Shown here one piece after another: positions 36,959 to 46,016 of a stretch of 64,000 bases of DNA. A model generated the notes under the pieces. That model had not been told where the DNA came from and did not search any database. It saw only the letters and a program-made list of their open reading frames with translations. This stretch comes from AP-15 sp963701815 (GTDB lineage Bacteria > Pseudomonadota > Alphaproteobacteria > ATCC43930 > CGMCC-115725). The first letter of the stretch is position 1. Each line of letters starts with the position of its first letter. The DNA lies in NCBI GenBank assembly GCA_963701815.1, contig CAVPBN010000031.1:1-64000 (forward strand), written 5' to 3'. The position numbers and the translations under genes were made by a program.

Positions 36959-39900
36959 GTGCCTAAGCGCACCGACATCGAAACCATCCTGATCATCGGC
37001 GCCGGCCCGATCGTGATCGGGCAGGCGTGCGAGTTCGACTATTCCGGCGCCCAGGCCTGCAAGGCGTTGAAGGCCGAAGGCTATCGGATCGTTTTGGTGA
37101 ATTCCAACCCGGCGACGATCATGACCGACCCCGATCTCGCCGACGCCACCTATATCGAACCGATCACTACCGGGATCGTCGCCAAGATCATCGAACGCGA
37201 ACGGCCCGATGCCCTGCTCGCGACGATGGGCGGCCAGACCGCGCTCAACACGGCGATGGCGCTGGCCAGTTCGGGCGTGCTCGAACAATTCGGCGTCGAA
37301 TTGATCGGCGCCAACGCGGCGGCGATCGCCAAGGCCGAGGACCGGCAATTGTTCCGGCAGGCGATGGACCGGATCGGTCTCGCCTCGCCGAAGGGCCGGC
37401 TGGTGCGCTCGCCGGAGGAGGCGGTCGAGGCGCTGGCGACGGTGGGTCTGCCGGCGATCATCCGCCCCTCGTTCACCCTCGGCGGGACCGGCGGGGGCGT
37501 CGCCTACAATATGCTCGAATTCGAGGAGATCGTCCGCGGCGGGCTGCGGGCCTCGCCGGCCCACGAGGTGCTGATCGAAGAATCGGTGCTCGGCTGGAAA
37601 GAATTCGAGATGGAGGTGGTCCGCGATCGCGCCGACAATTGCATTATCGTCTGCTCGATCGAGAATATCGATCCGATGGGCGTCCATACCGGCGATTCGG
37701 TTTGCGTCGCCCCGGCGCTGACGCTGACCGACAAGGAATACCAGCTGATGCGCAACGCCTCGATCGCCGTGCTGCGCGAGATCGGCGTCGACACCGGCGG
37801 GTCGAATGTACAATTCGCGGTCGATCCGCAGGATGGCCGGCTCCTGGTCATCGAAATGAACCCGCGGGTGTCGCGCTCGTCGGCGCTGGCTTCCAAGGCG
37901 ACCGGTTTTCCGATCGCCAAGGTCGCGGCCCGGCTCGCTGTCGGCTACACGCTCGACGAGCTCGCCAACGAAATCACCCGCATCACCCCGGCCTCCTTCG
38001 AGCCGACGCTCGATTACATCGTCACCAAGATGCCGCGGTTCACTTTCGAGAAATTTCCCGGCACCGAGGCGCTGCTGACCACTTCGATGAAATCTGTCGG
38101 CGAGGCGATGGCGATCGGGCGCAGCTTTGCCGAATCGGTGCAGAAAGCGCTGCGCTCGATGGAAACCGGGCTCGCCGGTTTTGACGAGGTTGCGATCGAG
38201 GGTGTCGAAGCGGGCGGCAAGGAAGCGGTCAAGGCGGCGCTCGCCAGGCCCTCGCCGGACCGCCTGCTGTTGATCGCCCAGGCTTATCGGCACGGGCTGA
38301 CCACCGACGAGATCCACGCCTGCTGCCATTTCGATCGGTGGTTTCTGGACCGTATCGCCGAGATCGTCATGGTCGAGGAGGAAGTACGGCGGAACGGGCT
38401 GCCCGACGACAAGACCGGCCTGTTGCGTCTGAAGCAGATGGGGTTTTCGGATGCTCGCCTGGCCGGGCTCGTCGGGCTCGACGAGGCGGCGGTCGCAGCG
38501 CGCCGCCGCAGGCTCGATCTGCGGCCGGTCTATAAGCGCATCGACACCTGTGCAGCCGAGTTCCCCTCGCTCACGCCCTACATGTATTCCTGCTGGGAGG
38601 GCGACGGGCTCGACATGCCCGAATGCGAGGCCGATCCGAGCGAGCGCAAAAAGATCGTGATCCTCGGCGGCGGACCGAACCGGATCGGCCAGGGGATCGA
38701 GTTCGACTATTGCTGCGTTCACGCCGCCTACAGCCTGCGCGAGGCCGGCATCGAGACGATCATGGTCAATTGCAATCCGGAGACCGTGTCGACCGATTAC
38801 GACACGTCCGACCGGCTCTACTTCGAGCCGCTGACCGCCGAGGACGTGATCGAGATCGTCCATGTCGAGCAGCGCCGAGGCAGCCTGCTCGGCGTGATCG
38901 TGCAGTTCGGCGGGCAAACTCCGCTGAAGCTCGCCGCGGCGTTGGAGCGCGAGCGGATACCGATCCTCGGCACCTCCCCCGACGCGATCGACCTGGCCGA
39001 GGACCGCAGGCGGTTTCAGGGGCTGTTGCAGCAGCTCGGCCTGCGCCAGCCGGAAAACGGCACCGCCTATTCGGTGGATGAGGCCAGGGTCGTCGCCCAT
39101 CGGATCGGCTATCCGGTGGTGATCCGTCCCTCCTACGTGCTCGGCGGCCGGGCGATGGAAATCGTGCACGACAGCGCCGGCCTCGATGGTTATATGCGTC
39201 GTGCCGTGACCGCCTCGGGTACCGGTCCGGTGCTGATCGACAGTTATTTGCAGGATGCGATCGAGGTCGATGTCGACGCCGTCTGCGACGGCGAGGAGGT
39301 CTCGGTTGCCGGGATCATGGAGCATATCGAGGAGGCCGGGATCCATTCGGGCGACAGCGCCTGCTCATTGCCGCCCTACACGCTGACGCGGGTGACGATC
39401 GCCGAAATCGAACGGCAGACCGTGGCCCTCGCCCGAGCGCTCGGCGTCGTCGGGCTGATGAACGTGCAGTTCGCGGTCAAGGACGACGAGATCTATGTGC
39501 TCGAAGTCAATCCGCGAGCGTCGCGCACGGTGCCCTTTGTGGCCAAAGCCACCGGCGTCCCGATTGCCAAGATTGCCGCGCGAGTGATCGCCGGCGAGAC
39601 GCTCGCGCAATGCGCCGTCGGCGATCGCCGGCGCCCGGGACCCCACGTGGCGGTCAAGGAGGCGGTCTTTCCGTTTGCCCGGTTTCCAGGGGTCGATCTG
39701 ATCCTCGGTCCGGAGATGAAGTCGACCGGCGAAGTGATGGGCCTCGACGCCGATTTCGGCCGCGCCTTTGCCAAGTCGCAGCTCGGCAGCGGCACCAGCC
39801 TGCCGCTCGCGGGCTGCGTCTTCGTCTCGGTGCGCGATCGCGACAAGTCGGCCTTGGTCGAACCGTGCCGCCAGCTCGTCGCGATGGGTTTCACCCTGGT

Positions 39901-40204
39901 GGCGACGAGGGGTACGGCCAAGACCCTGGACGAAGCGGGGCTGCGGGTGACGCCCGTCAACAAGGTGCGCGAGGGGCGTCCGCACATCGTCGACCACATG
40001 CTGAGCGGTACGGTCCAGCTGATCTTCAACACCACCGACGGCAGCCAGGCGATCGCCGACAGCTTCAGCCTGCGTCGAACCGCCTTGACCAACGGCATCC
40101 CTTATTACACCACGGTGGCCGGCGCGCGGGCGGCGGTGCAGGCGATTGCTGCGCTGCGTGCCGGAGGACTTGAAGTTGCGTCGCTACAATCATACTTTTC
40201 CTAG
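36959..40204 (+). CDS. carB: Carbamoyl-phosphate synthase large subunit
   Basis: 1081 residues, full length. Two homologous ATP-grasp synthase halves start at TILIIGAGPIVIGQACEFDYSG and KIVILGGGPNRIGQGIEFDYC, with an oligomerisation domain between and an MGS-like allosteric domain at the C-terminus (GFTLVATRGTAKTL). The start is GTG 36959 (PKRTDIETI follows), the conserved family start; the open frame upstream runs through a palindromic repeat. It makes carbamoyl phosphate from bicarbonate, ATP and CarA-derived ammonia. Confidence 0.97.
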   Translation: MPKRTDIETILIIGAGPIVIGQACEFDYSGAQACKALKAEGYRIVLVNSNPATIMTDPDLADATYIEPITTGIVAKIIERERPDALLATMGGQTALNTAMALASSGVLEQFGVELIGANAAAIAKAEDRQLFRQAMDRIGLASPKGRLVRSPEEAVEALATVGLPAIIRPSFTLGGTGGGVAYNMLEFEEIVRGGLRASPAHEVLIEESVLGWKEFEMEVVRDRADNCIIVCSIENIDPMGVHTGDSVCVAPALTLTDKEYQLMRNASIAVLREIGVDTGGSNVQFAVDPQDGRLLVIEMNPRVSRSSALASKATGFPIAKVAARLAVGYTLDELANEITRITPASFEPTLDYIVTKMPRFTFEKFPGTEALLTTSMKSVGEAMAIGRSFAESVQKALRSMETGLAGFDEVAIEGVEAGGKEAVKAALARPSPDRLLLIAQAYRHGLTTDEIHACCHFDRWFLDRIAEIVMVEEEVRRNGLPDDKTGLLRLKQMGFSDARLAGLVGLDEAAVAARRRRLDLRPVYKRIDTCAAEFPSLTPYMYSCWEGDGLDMPECEADPSERKKIVILGGGPNRIGQGIEFDYCCVHAAYSLREAGIETIMVNCNPETVSTDYDTSDRLYFEPLTAEDVIEIVHVEQRRGSLLGVIVQFGGQTPLKLAAALERERIPILGTSPDAIDLAEDRRRFQGLLQQLGLRQPENGTAYSVDEARVVAHRIGYPVVIRPSYVLGGRAMEIVHDSAGLDGYMRRAVTASGTGPVLIDSYLQDAIEVDVDAVCDGEEVSVAGIMEHIEEAGIHSGDSACSLPPYTLTRVTIAEIERQTVALARALGVVGLMNVQFAVKDDEIYVLEVNPRASRTVPFVAKATGVPIAKIAARVIAGETLAQCAVGDRRRPGPHVAVKEAVFPFARFPGVDLILGPEMKSTGEVMGLDADFGRAFAKSQLGSGTSLPLAGCVFVSVRDRDKSALVEPCRQLVAMGFTLVATRGTAKTLDEAGLRVTPVNKVREGRPHIVDHMLSGTVQLIFNTTDGSQAIADSFSLRRTALTNGIPYYTTVAGARAAVQAIAALRAGGLEVASLQSYFS

Positions 40205-40258
40205 CCGCGCGGCAGCGCATCTCGCCGTATCCGCCAGTAGGCTGCGAACCCGCTTTCG

Positions 40259-40732
40259 ATGAACAAGATCCCGATGACGGCCGAAGGCTACGAGTGGCTC
40301 CGCGAGGAGTTGAAGCACCTGAAATCCGTCGATCGCCCAGCGATAATTCGCGCCATCGCCGAGGCTCGAGAACATGGAGATCTGGCGGAAAACGCCGAAT
40401 ATCATGCGGCTCGGGACCGGCAGAGCTTTATCGAGGGCCGGGTCATCGAACTCGAAGACAAGGTTGCCCGCGCCGAGGTCATCGACGTCTCCAAGCTCTC
40501 CGGGTCGGTGATAAAATTCGGTGCGCGGGTCACCTTGGCCGACGAAGAGACCGATGAGGAACAGACCTTTCAGATCGTCGGCGAGGACGAGGCCGACATC
40601 AGCCGCGGCCGGCTGTCGGTGACATCGCCTCTGGCTCGGGCGCTGATCGGCAAGGGCGAGGGCGACAGCGTCGAGGTGACGACGCCGCGCGGCACCAAAT
40701 CCTACGAGGTCGTCGCCCTGGCCTTCGGCTGA
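40259..40732 (+). CDS. greA: Transcription elongation factor GreA
   Basis: 157 residues. The N-terminal antiparallel coiled coil carries the catalytic acidic tip GDLAENAEYHAARD; the C-terminal FKBP-like domain ends LARALIGKGEGDSVEV...GTKSYEVVAL. It rescues backtracked RNA polymerase by stimulating transcript cleavage. It follows carB after 54 bases, the usual alphaproteobacterial order, and is probably co-transcribed with it. It is convergent with the ParA-like gene. Confidence 0.97.
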   Translation: MNKIPMTAEGYEWLREELKHLKSVDRPAIIRAIAEAREHGDLAENAEYHAARDRQSFIEGRVIELEDKVARAEVIDVSKLSGSVIKFGARVTLADEETDEEQTFQIVGEDEADISRGRLSVTSPLARALIGKGEGDSVEVTTPRGTKSYEVVALAFG

Positions 40733-40754
40733 CGGACACTGTTCGCAGCGCGCA

Positions 40755-41387
40755 TCATCTCTCCGCCGCATGCGCGACAAATTCCAGCAGCGGTTGCCAA
40801 TCGGTGCGCAGCGCGAGAGTGCGGCTGCTGCTCGAATTGAACAGGCCGAGGCCTTTGACGGCGTCGTCCGGGTAACTCTGGCTGTCGCGCAGGCGGGCGA
40901 CGATCGGGTGACCCAGCCCGCCCAGAAACCTTTCCAGACGCCCCGCGGCGCGGGTGCCGCTGCGCATTCGATTGCCGACGAGAGCCACGGGTTTTCGACC
41001 TTTGGCGATCGAACCGATCTCCTCGATCCGGTCGAGAAAGCGCCGCGTCGCCGCTTCGTCGAAACTCGATGGCTGCACCGGCACAACAATCAGATCGGCG
41101 AGCTTTACCAGTTCGGCGATGCGCTTTCCGCGCAGGGCCGGGGCCGCATCGACGATAAGGCGCTCCACGCTGTTGCTCGGCTTGCCGATTTCCTTTGACC
41201 AGTCGAGGCCGGCGATCGGTTTGGCATCGGGAGGTCGGCGCGCGAGCCAGCCGAGGCTCGATCGTTGCCGGTCGACATCGGCAAGGGCCGCGATGTGGCC
41301 CGCACGGGCGAGGGCGGCAGCCAGTTGCGTCGCGATCGTGGTCTTGCCGCAGCCGCCCTTGGCATTGGCGACGAGGATTTTCAGCAC
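40755..41387 (-). CDS. ParA-family ATPase (orphan)
   Basis: 210 residues with the deviant Walker A motif NAKGGCGKTTIATQLA at the N-terminus, Walker A' ALADVDRQRSS and the switch II-like LIVDAAPAL (Asp). No ParB or centromere gene is adjacent, so it is not the chromosomal parAB pair. Orphan ParAs of this size place other complexes, for example polar or chemotaxis clusters. The start is GTG 41387, just before LKILVANAKGG. Confidence 0.86.
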   Translation of the reverse strand: MLKILVANAKGGCGKTTIATQLAAALARAGHIAALADVDRQRSSLGWLARRPPDAKPIAGLDWSKEIGKPSNSVERLIVDAAPALRGKRIAELVKLADLIVVPVQPSSFDEAATRRFLDRIEEIGSIAKGRKPVALVGNRMRSGTRAAGRLERFLGGLGHPIVARLRDSQSYPDDAVKGLGLFNSSSSRTLALRTDWQPLLEFVAHAAER

Positions 41388-41616
41388 GGTTCCCAGTCTC
41401 CCCAGCGGCGGACCGTCCCCGATTGACATGAATCAGTCACGAGAATATTTTGTTAATGACGGTTTTTTGACGCCCGCTGGGTAGCGGCGCCGTTGCGGTT
41501 GCGCGGGCGCCGACAAAAATGTAGGCGGTACGAAGAAAATGGGCGCCGACGGCAAACGCTCGCAAGCATCGGCCAGTCGATCGCCGTTGAACGTTGCGAA
41601 AGTTTGAAACCGGCTT

Positions 41617-43146
41617 ATGCCTGAGTTTGAACTTAAACTGGCCACGACGACGAGCGGATTGCTGTTGGCCAAAGAAACGCTGCTGAACATGGCTGTCGGC
41701 GAACGGGCGGCAGATCAGATGCTGACCAGCACGTATTATGACACGACGGACGGCATCTTGCGCCGGCAAGGGCTGACGCTGCGCGTGCGCGAATGCGATC
41801 AGGGTCATGTCCAGACGGTCAAAGCGGTGGATCCGGTCAGGCCGCAGCCGTTCGCGCGCGGGGAATGGGAGGATACGATAGCGGGCGATCGCCCGGAGCT
41901 CGACGCGCCGCTGAGCGGAGCTCACCTGCCGCCCGTGCTCGACCCGGCCGATCTGCGCCCGCTGTTCACCTCGAGCATTCGCCGCACCGTGGTCGAATTG
42001 ACCTCCGAGGGCGGCGCCGTGATCGAAGGGGCGCTCGACGAAGGCGAAATCCGCGCGGCCGAAAGCGGCCGTGCCGAACCGGTCTGCGAGGTCGAGCTGG
42101 AATCCAAGCTCGGCGATCCCGCCGCGATATACGATATCGGACTGCGCCTGCTGGACGCGGCGCCGTTGCGCATCGAGATCCGCAGCAAATCCGACCGCGG
42201 CTATCAGCTTCTCGATCGGGTGGCGGGCGCCCCGACGGCGTGGTACCCGTCGGCGGTCGTGCTCGGGCCTGCGATGACCGTCGAGGCGGCTCTGCAGGAA
42301 ATCGGCGGCGACTGCCTGGCGACGATCCTGCGCAACGAGCCGGCCGTGCTCGCCGGCGCTGCCGATGGCCTGCACCAAATGCGCGTCGCTATCCGACGGC
42401 TGCGCGCCTTTCTGACCGCGCTCAAGCGAATGTTGCCGCCCACCGACTATATCTGGATCGGCCAGGAGCTGAGATGGCTGGCGAATGCGCTCGGGCCGGC
42501 GCGGGATTGGGACGTCGTGATCGGGAGCATCCTCGCGCCGGTCGACAGCACGTTGCTCGACGGGCATGCGCGCGATGCGCTGTCCCGCGCCTGCGAAGAC
42601 CAGCGGATGCATGCCCATCGGCGATGCGAGACGGCGATTATGTCGGCGCGTTACACGACCGTATTGCTCAAGCTGTTGCAATGGTTCGCCGAGCGGGGCT
42701 GGCGAGATCAACCCATCTCGGAAGAATCGACGAAGCTGATGGCCCCGATCGCGACGGTGGCGCCGGCCCTGATCGCGCACCGATTTAACAAGGTCAGCAA
42801 GGCGATCGGAGACTTTTCCGCACTCAGTTCAAAGGAGCGCCATCAAGTTCGAATCAACATCAAGAAGCTACGATATATTATTGATCTGACGGGGTCTCTA
42901 TTCAAAAAGGATCGCGTCGCCGCGGTTACCCGACGGCTAAAGCCGCTGCAAGACGAATTGGGCTACGCGAACGACGTACGCGTCGCGAGCGAGCTGTGGG
43001 CGGTGCTGCCCGGCTCGGGAAATCCGGCAAGCCTCGACCGCGCCGCCGGGATCGTGCTCGGGTGGCATGCGCGGACCCTCGCCGACCACGAGCAGGCGTT
43101 GCTGAAACGGCTGCGCAAACTGCAGCGGATGCACCCGTTCTGGTGA
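41617..43146 (+). CDS. CYTH-CHAD domain protein (inorganic triphosphatase-like)
   Basis: 509 residues: an N-terminal CYTH domain (about 1-200) with the signature EFELKLA and matching EVELESKLGD, RIEIRSKSDRGY charged strands that bind triphosphate and metals, then a helical CHAD domain (about 220-500) rich in conserved His and Arg (LHQMRVAIRRLRAFL, VRINIKKLRY). E. coli YgiF with this layout hydrolyses inorganic triphosphate; CHAD binds polyphosphate. ATG 41617 starts at the CYTH motif. Confidence 0.9.
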   Translation: MPEFELKLATTTSGLLLAKETLLNMAVGERAADQMLTSTYYDTTDGILRRQGLTLRVRECDQGHVQTVKAVDPVRPQPFARGEWEDTIAGDRPELDAPLSGAHLPPVLDPADLRPLFTSSIRRTVVELTSEGGAVIEGALDEGEIRAAESGRAEPVCEVELESKLGDPAAIYDIGLRLLDAAPLRIEIRSKSDRGYQLLDRVAGAPTAWYPSAVVLGPAMTVEAALQEIGGDCLATILRNEPAVLAGAADGLHQMRVAIRRLRAFLTALKRMLPPTDYIWIGQELRWLANALGPARDWDVVIGSILAPVDSTLLDGHARDALSRACEDQRMHAHRRCETAIMSARYTTVLLKLLQWFAERGWRDQPISEESTKLMAPIATVAPALIAHRFNKVSKAIGDFSALSSKERHQVRINIKKLRYIIDLTGSLFKKDRVAAVTRRLKPLQDELGYANDVRVASELWAVLPGSGNPASLDRAAGIVLGWHARTLADHEQALLKRLRKLQRMHPFW

Positions 43147-43173
43147 TGCCGCCGGCGCGGCTCGCGGACATTT

Positions 43174-44394
43174 TCAACTCGCCTCGCCTCGACCATCCAA
43201 TGTCGACGGCGGGCGACCGCGGACCCGCGACGCCGCATACAGCACGACAGTTCCGCAAATCGCCGATAGTACCGATGCCGTCAGCACGGCAACCCGGACG
43301 TCGATATTGTAGCCGGCGGCGGGGAAGGCGAGGGTGCCGATGAACAGGCTCATCGTAAACCCGACCCCGGTGAGCAGGGCCACGCCGTAAATGTGGAGCC
43401 AGTCGACCCCGTTGGGCAGGGCCGCGAGCCTGAGACGCGTTGCGGCCCAGATCGCGCCGAAGACCCCGAGCGGCTTGCCGACCAACAGCCCCAGCGCGAC
43501 CCCGATTTGGACCGGATGCAGCAGGTCCGCGACGGCGATGTCGGTCAACCGCAGCCCGGCATTGCAGAAGGCAAAAGCCGGCAGCACGCCATAGATGACC
43601 CAGGGGTGCAGGTCGTGCTCGAATTCGCCGAGCGGCGAGCGTTCTCCGGCTCGCATCGGTATCGACAGGCCGACGGCGACGCCGGCGAGGGTCGCATGAA
43701 TGCCCGACTTCAGGACGCAGGCCCAAAGGAATGTTCCCACCAGCAGATAGGGGGCGCGGCGCGACACGCCGGCCATATTGAATAGAACGAGCGCGGCGAC
43801 CCCAATTCCGGCCAGGGCCAGTGCGGCAAGCGACAAGTCAGCGGTGTAGAACACGGCAATGATCAGGATTGCGCCCAGATCATCGATGATCGCCAGAGCC
43901 AGCAAAAAGATCTTCAGAGCGGGCGGCGCCCGCGCCCCAAGCAGCGCCAGCACGCCCAGGGCAAAGGCGATATCCGTTGCCGTCGGGATGGCCCAGCCCC
44001 GCAGAGACGGTGAATCGCCCCAGTTGAAGGCCACGTAGACGAGGGCCGGGCCGGCCATCCCGCCCAAAGCCGCGATCGCCGGCATTGCGGCGTTCGACAG
44101 GTTCGAGAGTTCGCCTTCTGCGGCCTCGCGTTTGACCTCGAGCCCGACGAGCAGGAAGAAGATCGCCATCAACCCGTCATTCACCCAAAGCAGCAACGGC
44201 TTTTCGATCGCGAGACCCCCGGCCCGGATCGACAGCGGCAGGTCGAGGAGGTTCGTGTAGAGCGAGGAGAAGCGGGAATTCGCCAGGATCAGCGCGACGC
44301 AGGCGGCGACGAACAGAAAAATGCCCCCTGCCGATTCGAGCGCGAGAAACTGCTGAAGCCGGGATCGGCCCGGGGCATCATTCGAGACGCGCAT
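43174..44394 (-). CDS. nhaA: Na+/H+ antiporter NhaA
   Basis: 406 residues with about twelve helices. Ion-binding aspartates are seen in AIPTATDIAFALG and ALAIIDDLGAI (paired Asp of TM5); the N-terminal LESAGGIFLFVAACVALI is typical. It exchanges internal Na+ for external protons and helps pH and salt balance. Its ATG follows directly on the TGA of the Lrp-type gene with no spacer (TGA-ATG), so the two are co-translated; this pairing is unusual for nhaA. Confidence 0.95.
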   Translation of the reverse strand: MRVSNDAPGRSRLQQFLALESAGGIFLFVAACVALILANSRFSSLYTNLLDLPLSIRAGGLAIEKPLLLWVNDGLMAIFFLLVGLEVKREAAEGELSNLSNAAMPAIAALGGMAGPALVYVAFNWGDSPSLRGWAIPTATDIAFALGVLALLGARAPPALKIFLLALAIIDDLGAILIIAVFYTADLSLAALALAGIGVAALVLFNMAGVSRRAPYLLVGTFLWACVLKSGIHATLAGVAVGLSIPMRAGERSPLGEFEHDLHPWVIYGVLPAFAFCNAGLRLTDIAVADLLHPVQIGVALGLLVGKPLGVFGAIWAATRLRLAALPNGVDWLHIYGVALLTGVGFTMSLFIGTLAFPAAGYNIDVRVAVLTASVLSAICGTVVLYAASRVRGRPPSTLDGRGEAS

Positions 44395-44925
44395 TCAGAC
44401 GACGCGCGACGCGATGGTCGGGCTGGGGTCGTCGGGCTCGATGCGGTCGGGCTGGTCGAGGATCGGCACTCCCGGTTCCTGCTTTGAGACGCGCAGGATC
44501 AGCGCCGATCTGACATGGCTGACATTCGGCGCCGAGGTCAGCTTGGCGCTCAGAAAGCGCTGATAGCTGTCCCAATCGACGGCGACGATCTTCAGCAGAA
44601 AATCGGTTTCCCCGGCCAGCATGTGCGCCTCGCGCACTTCCGGCCAAGCCGATACGAGTTGCTCAAAGGCCTTGAGGTCGACCTCGGCCTGGCTCAGCAG
44701 CCCGACCTGGGCAAAGACGGTTACGCCATAGCCCAGCGCCTCGGGAGCGAGATCGGCATGATAGCCGCGGATGATCCCGGCTTGTTCGAGGGCGCGCACC
44801 CGCCGCAGGCAGGGCGGCGCCGAAATCCCGGCGCGCCGGGCGAGTTCGACATTGGTCATCCGTCCTTCAGCCTGCAGGTTTCGCAGGATACGGCGATCGA
44901 TACGGTCGAGCTTTATCCGCCGCAT
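44395..44925 (-). CDS. Lrp/AsnC-family transcriptional regulator
   Basis: 176 residues: an N-terminal helix-turn-helix (RIDRRILRNLQAEGRMTNVELARRAGIS) and a C-terminal RAM/AsnC effector domain (VTVFAQVGL to LRVSKQEPGV). ATG 44925 has GGAG upstream; the longer open frame starting at 45093 is not supported. It is upstream of nhaA in one operon and divergent from the ELM1 gene. Lrp members bind amino acids; regulation of nhaA is an inference from adjacency. Confidence 0.9.
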   Translation of the reverse strand: MRRIKLDRIDRRILRNLQAEGRMTNVELARRAGISAPPCLRRVRALEQAGIIRGYHADLAPEALGYGVTVFAQVGLLSQAEVDLKAFEQLVSAWPEVREAHMLAGETDFLLKIVAVDWDSYQRFLSAKLTSAPNVSHVRSALILRVSKQEPGVPILDQPDRIEPDDPSPTIASRVV

Positions 44926-45038
44926 CCCGCGTTCTCCAATGGCATGCCGGATCATAGAAAATCTCGCCAGGTTGCGCAATTTTGTTGCGCAAAGCGGGTT
45001 GTCTTGCCCTGGCCGAAGCATTTCCGTAAATCCTGCCG

Positions 45039-46016
45039 ATGGGATCGGCCCCGGACGCGTGGGTTTTGCACGACGGCAAGGCTGGGATGGCAAGTCAGGC
45101 GCTCGGTTTGGCTGAGGCTGCCGGATTTCCGTTTGTCGAAAAACGCTTGGCTGTCCGCTTCCCGTGGGTTTGTCTGCCGCCGCGGTTGTGGTGGCTGCCG
45201 TTGCAGGCGGCGGGCCGCGCCGGCGCGCGGCTCGAGCCGCCCTGGCCCGATCTGGTCATCGCCTGCGGCCGTAACGCGGCGATGCCGGCGCTGGCGATCC
45301 GCCGCGCGAGCGGCGGGCGGACGGTCGCTGCGCAGATCCAGGACCCGGAGGTCGGCCGGCGCGAATTCGATCTGTTCATCGTACCCGAGCACGACCGACT
45401 GCGCGGCCCGCGCGTGGTCGTGACCAAGGGGGCCGTCCACCGGGTGACGGCGGCCCGCCTCGCCGCCGATCGCGACCGGTTTCCGGCGTTGGCGGAAATG
45501 CCGCGGCCGGTCCTGACGGTGCTGATCGGCGGCGCCAACAAGGCCTATCGTCTGACGCTGCGCCGCCTGGGCGAGATCGGCGACGCGCTGGCCGCGATCC
45601 TGCGGAACGCCGGCGGGTCGGTGCTGCTGACGCCGTCGCGCCGCACCGGCGCCGCGGGCGAGGCTTTGCTGCGCGAGCGGCTCGCCGGTCTGCCGGCCGC
45701 GATCTGGGACGGTGTCGGGGAAAACCCCTATTACGCCTATCTCGCCCTTGCCGACGCGGTGCTGGTGACCGCCGATTCGGTATCGATGATCAGCGAGGCG
45801 GCGGCCACCGGCAAACCCGTGCACATCCTCGAACTCGATGGCGGAAGCGCCAAATTCGCCCGCTTCCATGCGGCGATGGGTGCGGCCGGAATCACCCGCC
45901 CGTTTGCCGGCCATATCGAATCCTGGACCTATTCGGTGCCGGACGACACGGCCCGCGCCGGTGCGGTGGTGCGCGCGCTGGTGCTGGCCCGGCGCGAACG
46001 GCGGACAGCGGCGTGA
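45039..46016 (+). CDS. ELM1 (mitochondrial fission)-family protein
   Basis: 325 residues of the ELM1/DUF1022 family, which looks like a GT-B-type glycosyltransferase fold. It opens WVLHDGKAGMASQALGLAEA; the second half has VLIGGANKAYRL and DAVLVTADSVSMISEAAATGKPV, a nucleotide-sugar-like site. Homologues are widespread in Alphaproteobacteria and in plant mitochondria, and the bacterial role is unknown. It overlaps the tandem PAP2 gene (GTGA), suggesting a joint role at the envelope. Confidence 0.87.
   Translation: MGSAPDAWVLHDGKAGMASQALGLAEAAGFPFVEKRLAVRFPWVCLPPRLWWLPLQAAGRAGARLEPPWPDLVIACGRNAAMPALAIRRASGGRTVAAQIQDPEVGRREFDLFIVPEHDRLRGPRVVVTKGAVHRVTAARLAADRDRFPALAEMPRPVLTVLIGGANKAYRLTLRRLGEIGDALAAILRNAGGSVLLTPSRRTGAAGEALLRERLAGLPAAIWDGVGENPYYAYLALADAVLVTADSVSMISEAAATGKPVHILELDGGSAKFARFHAAMGAAGITRPFAGHIESWTYSVPDDTARAGAVVRALVLARRERRTAA

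Noticed and set aside
36884..39346. 820-codon open frame antisense to carB
   Set aside because: It is a shadow of carB in GC-rich DNA, without domain similarity or a ribosome-binding site.
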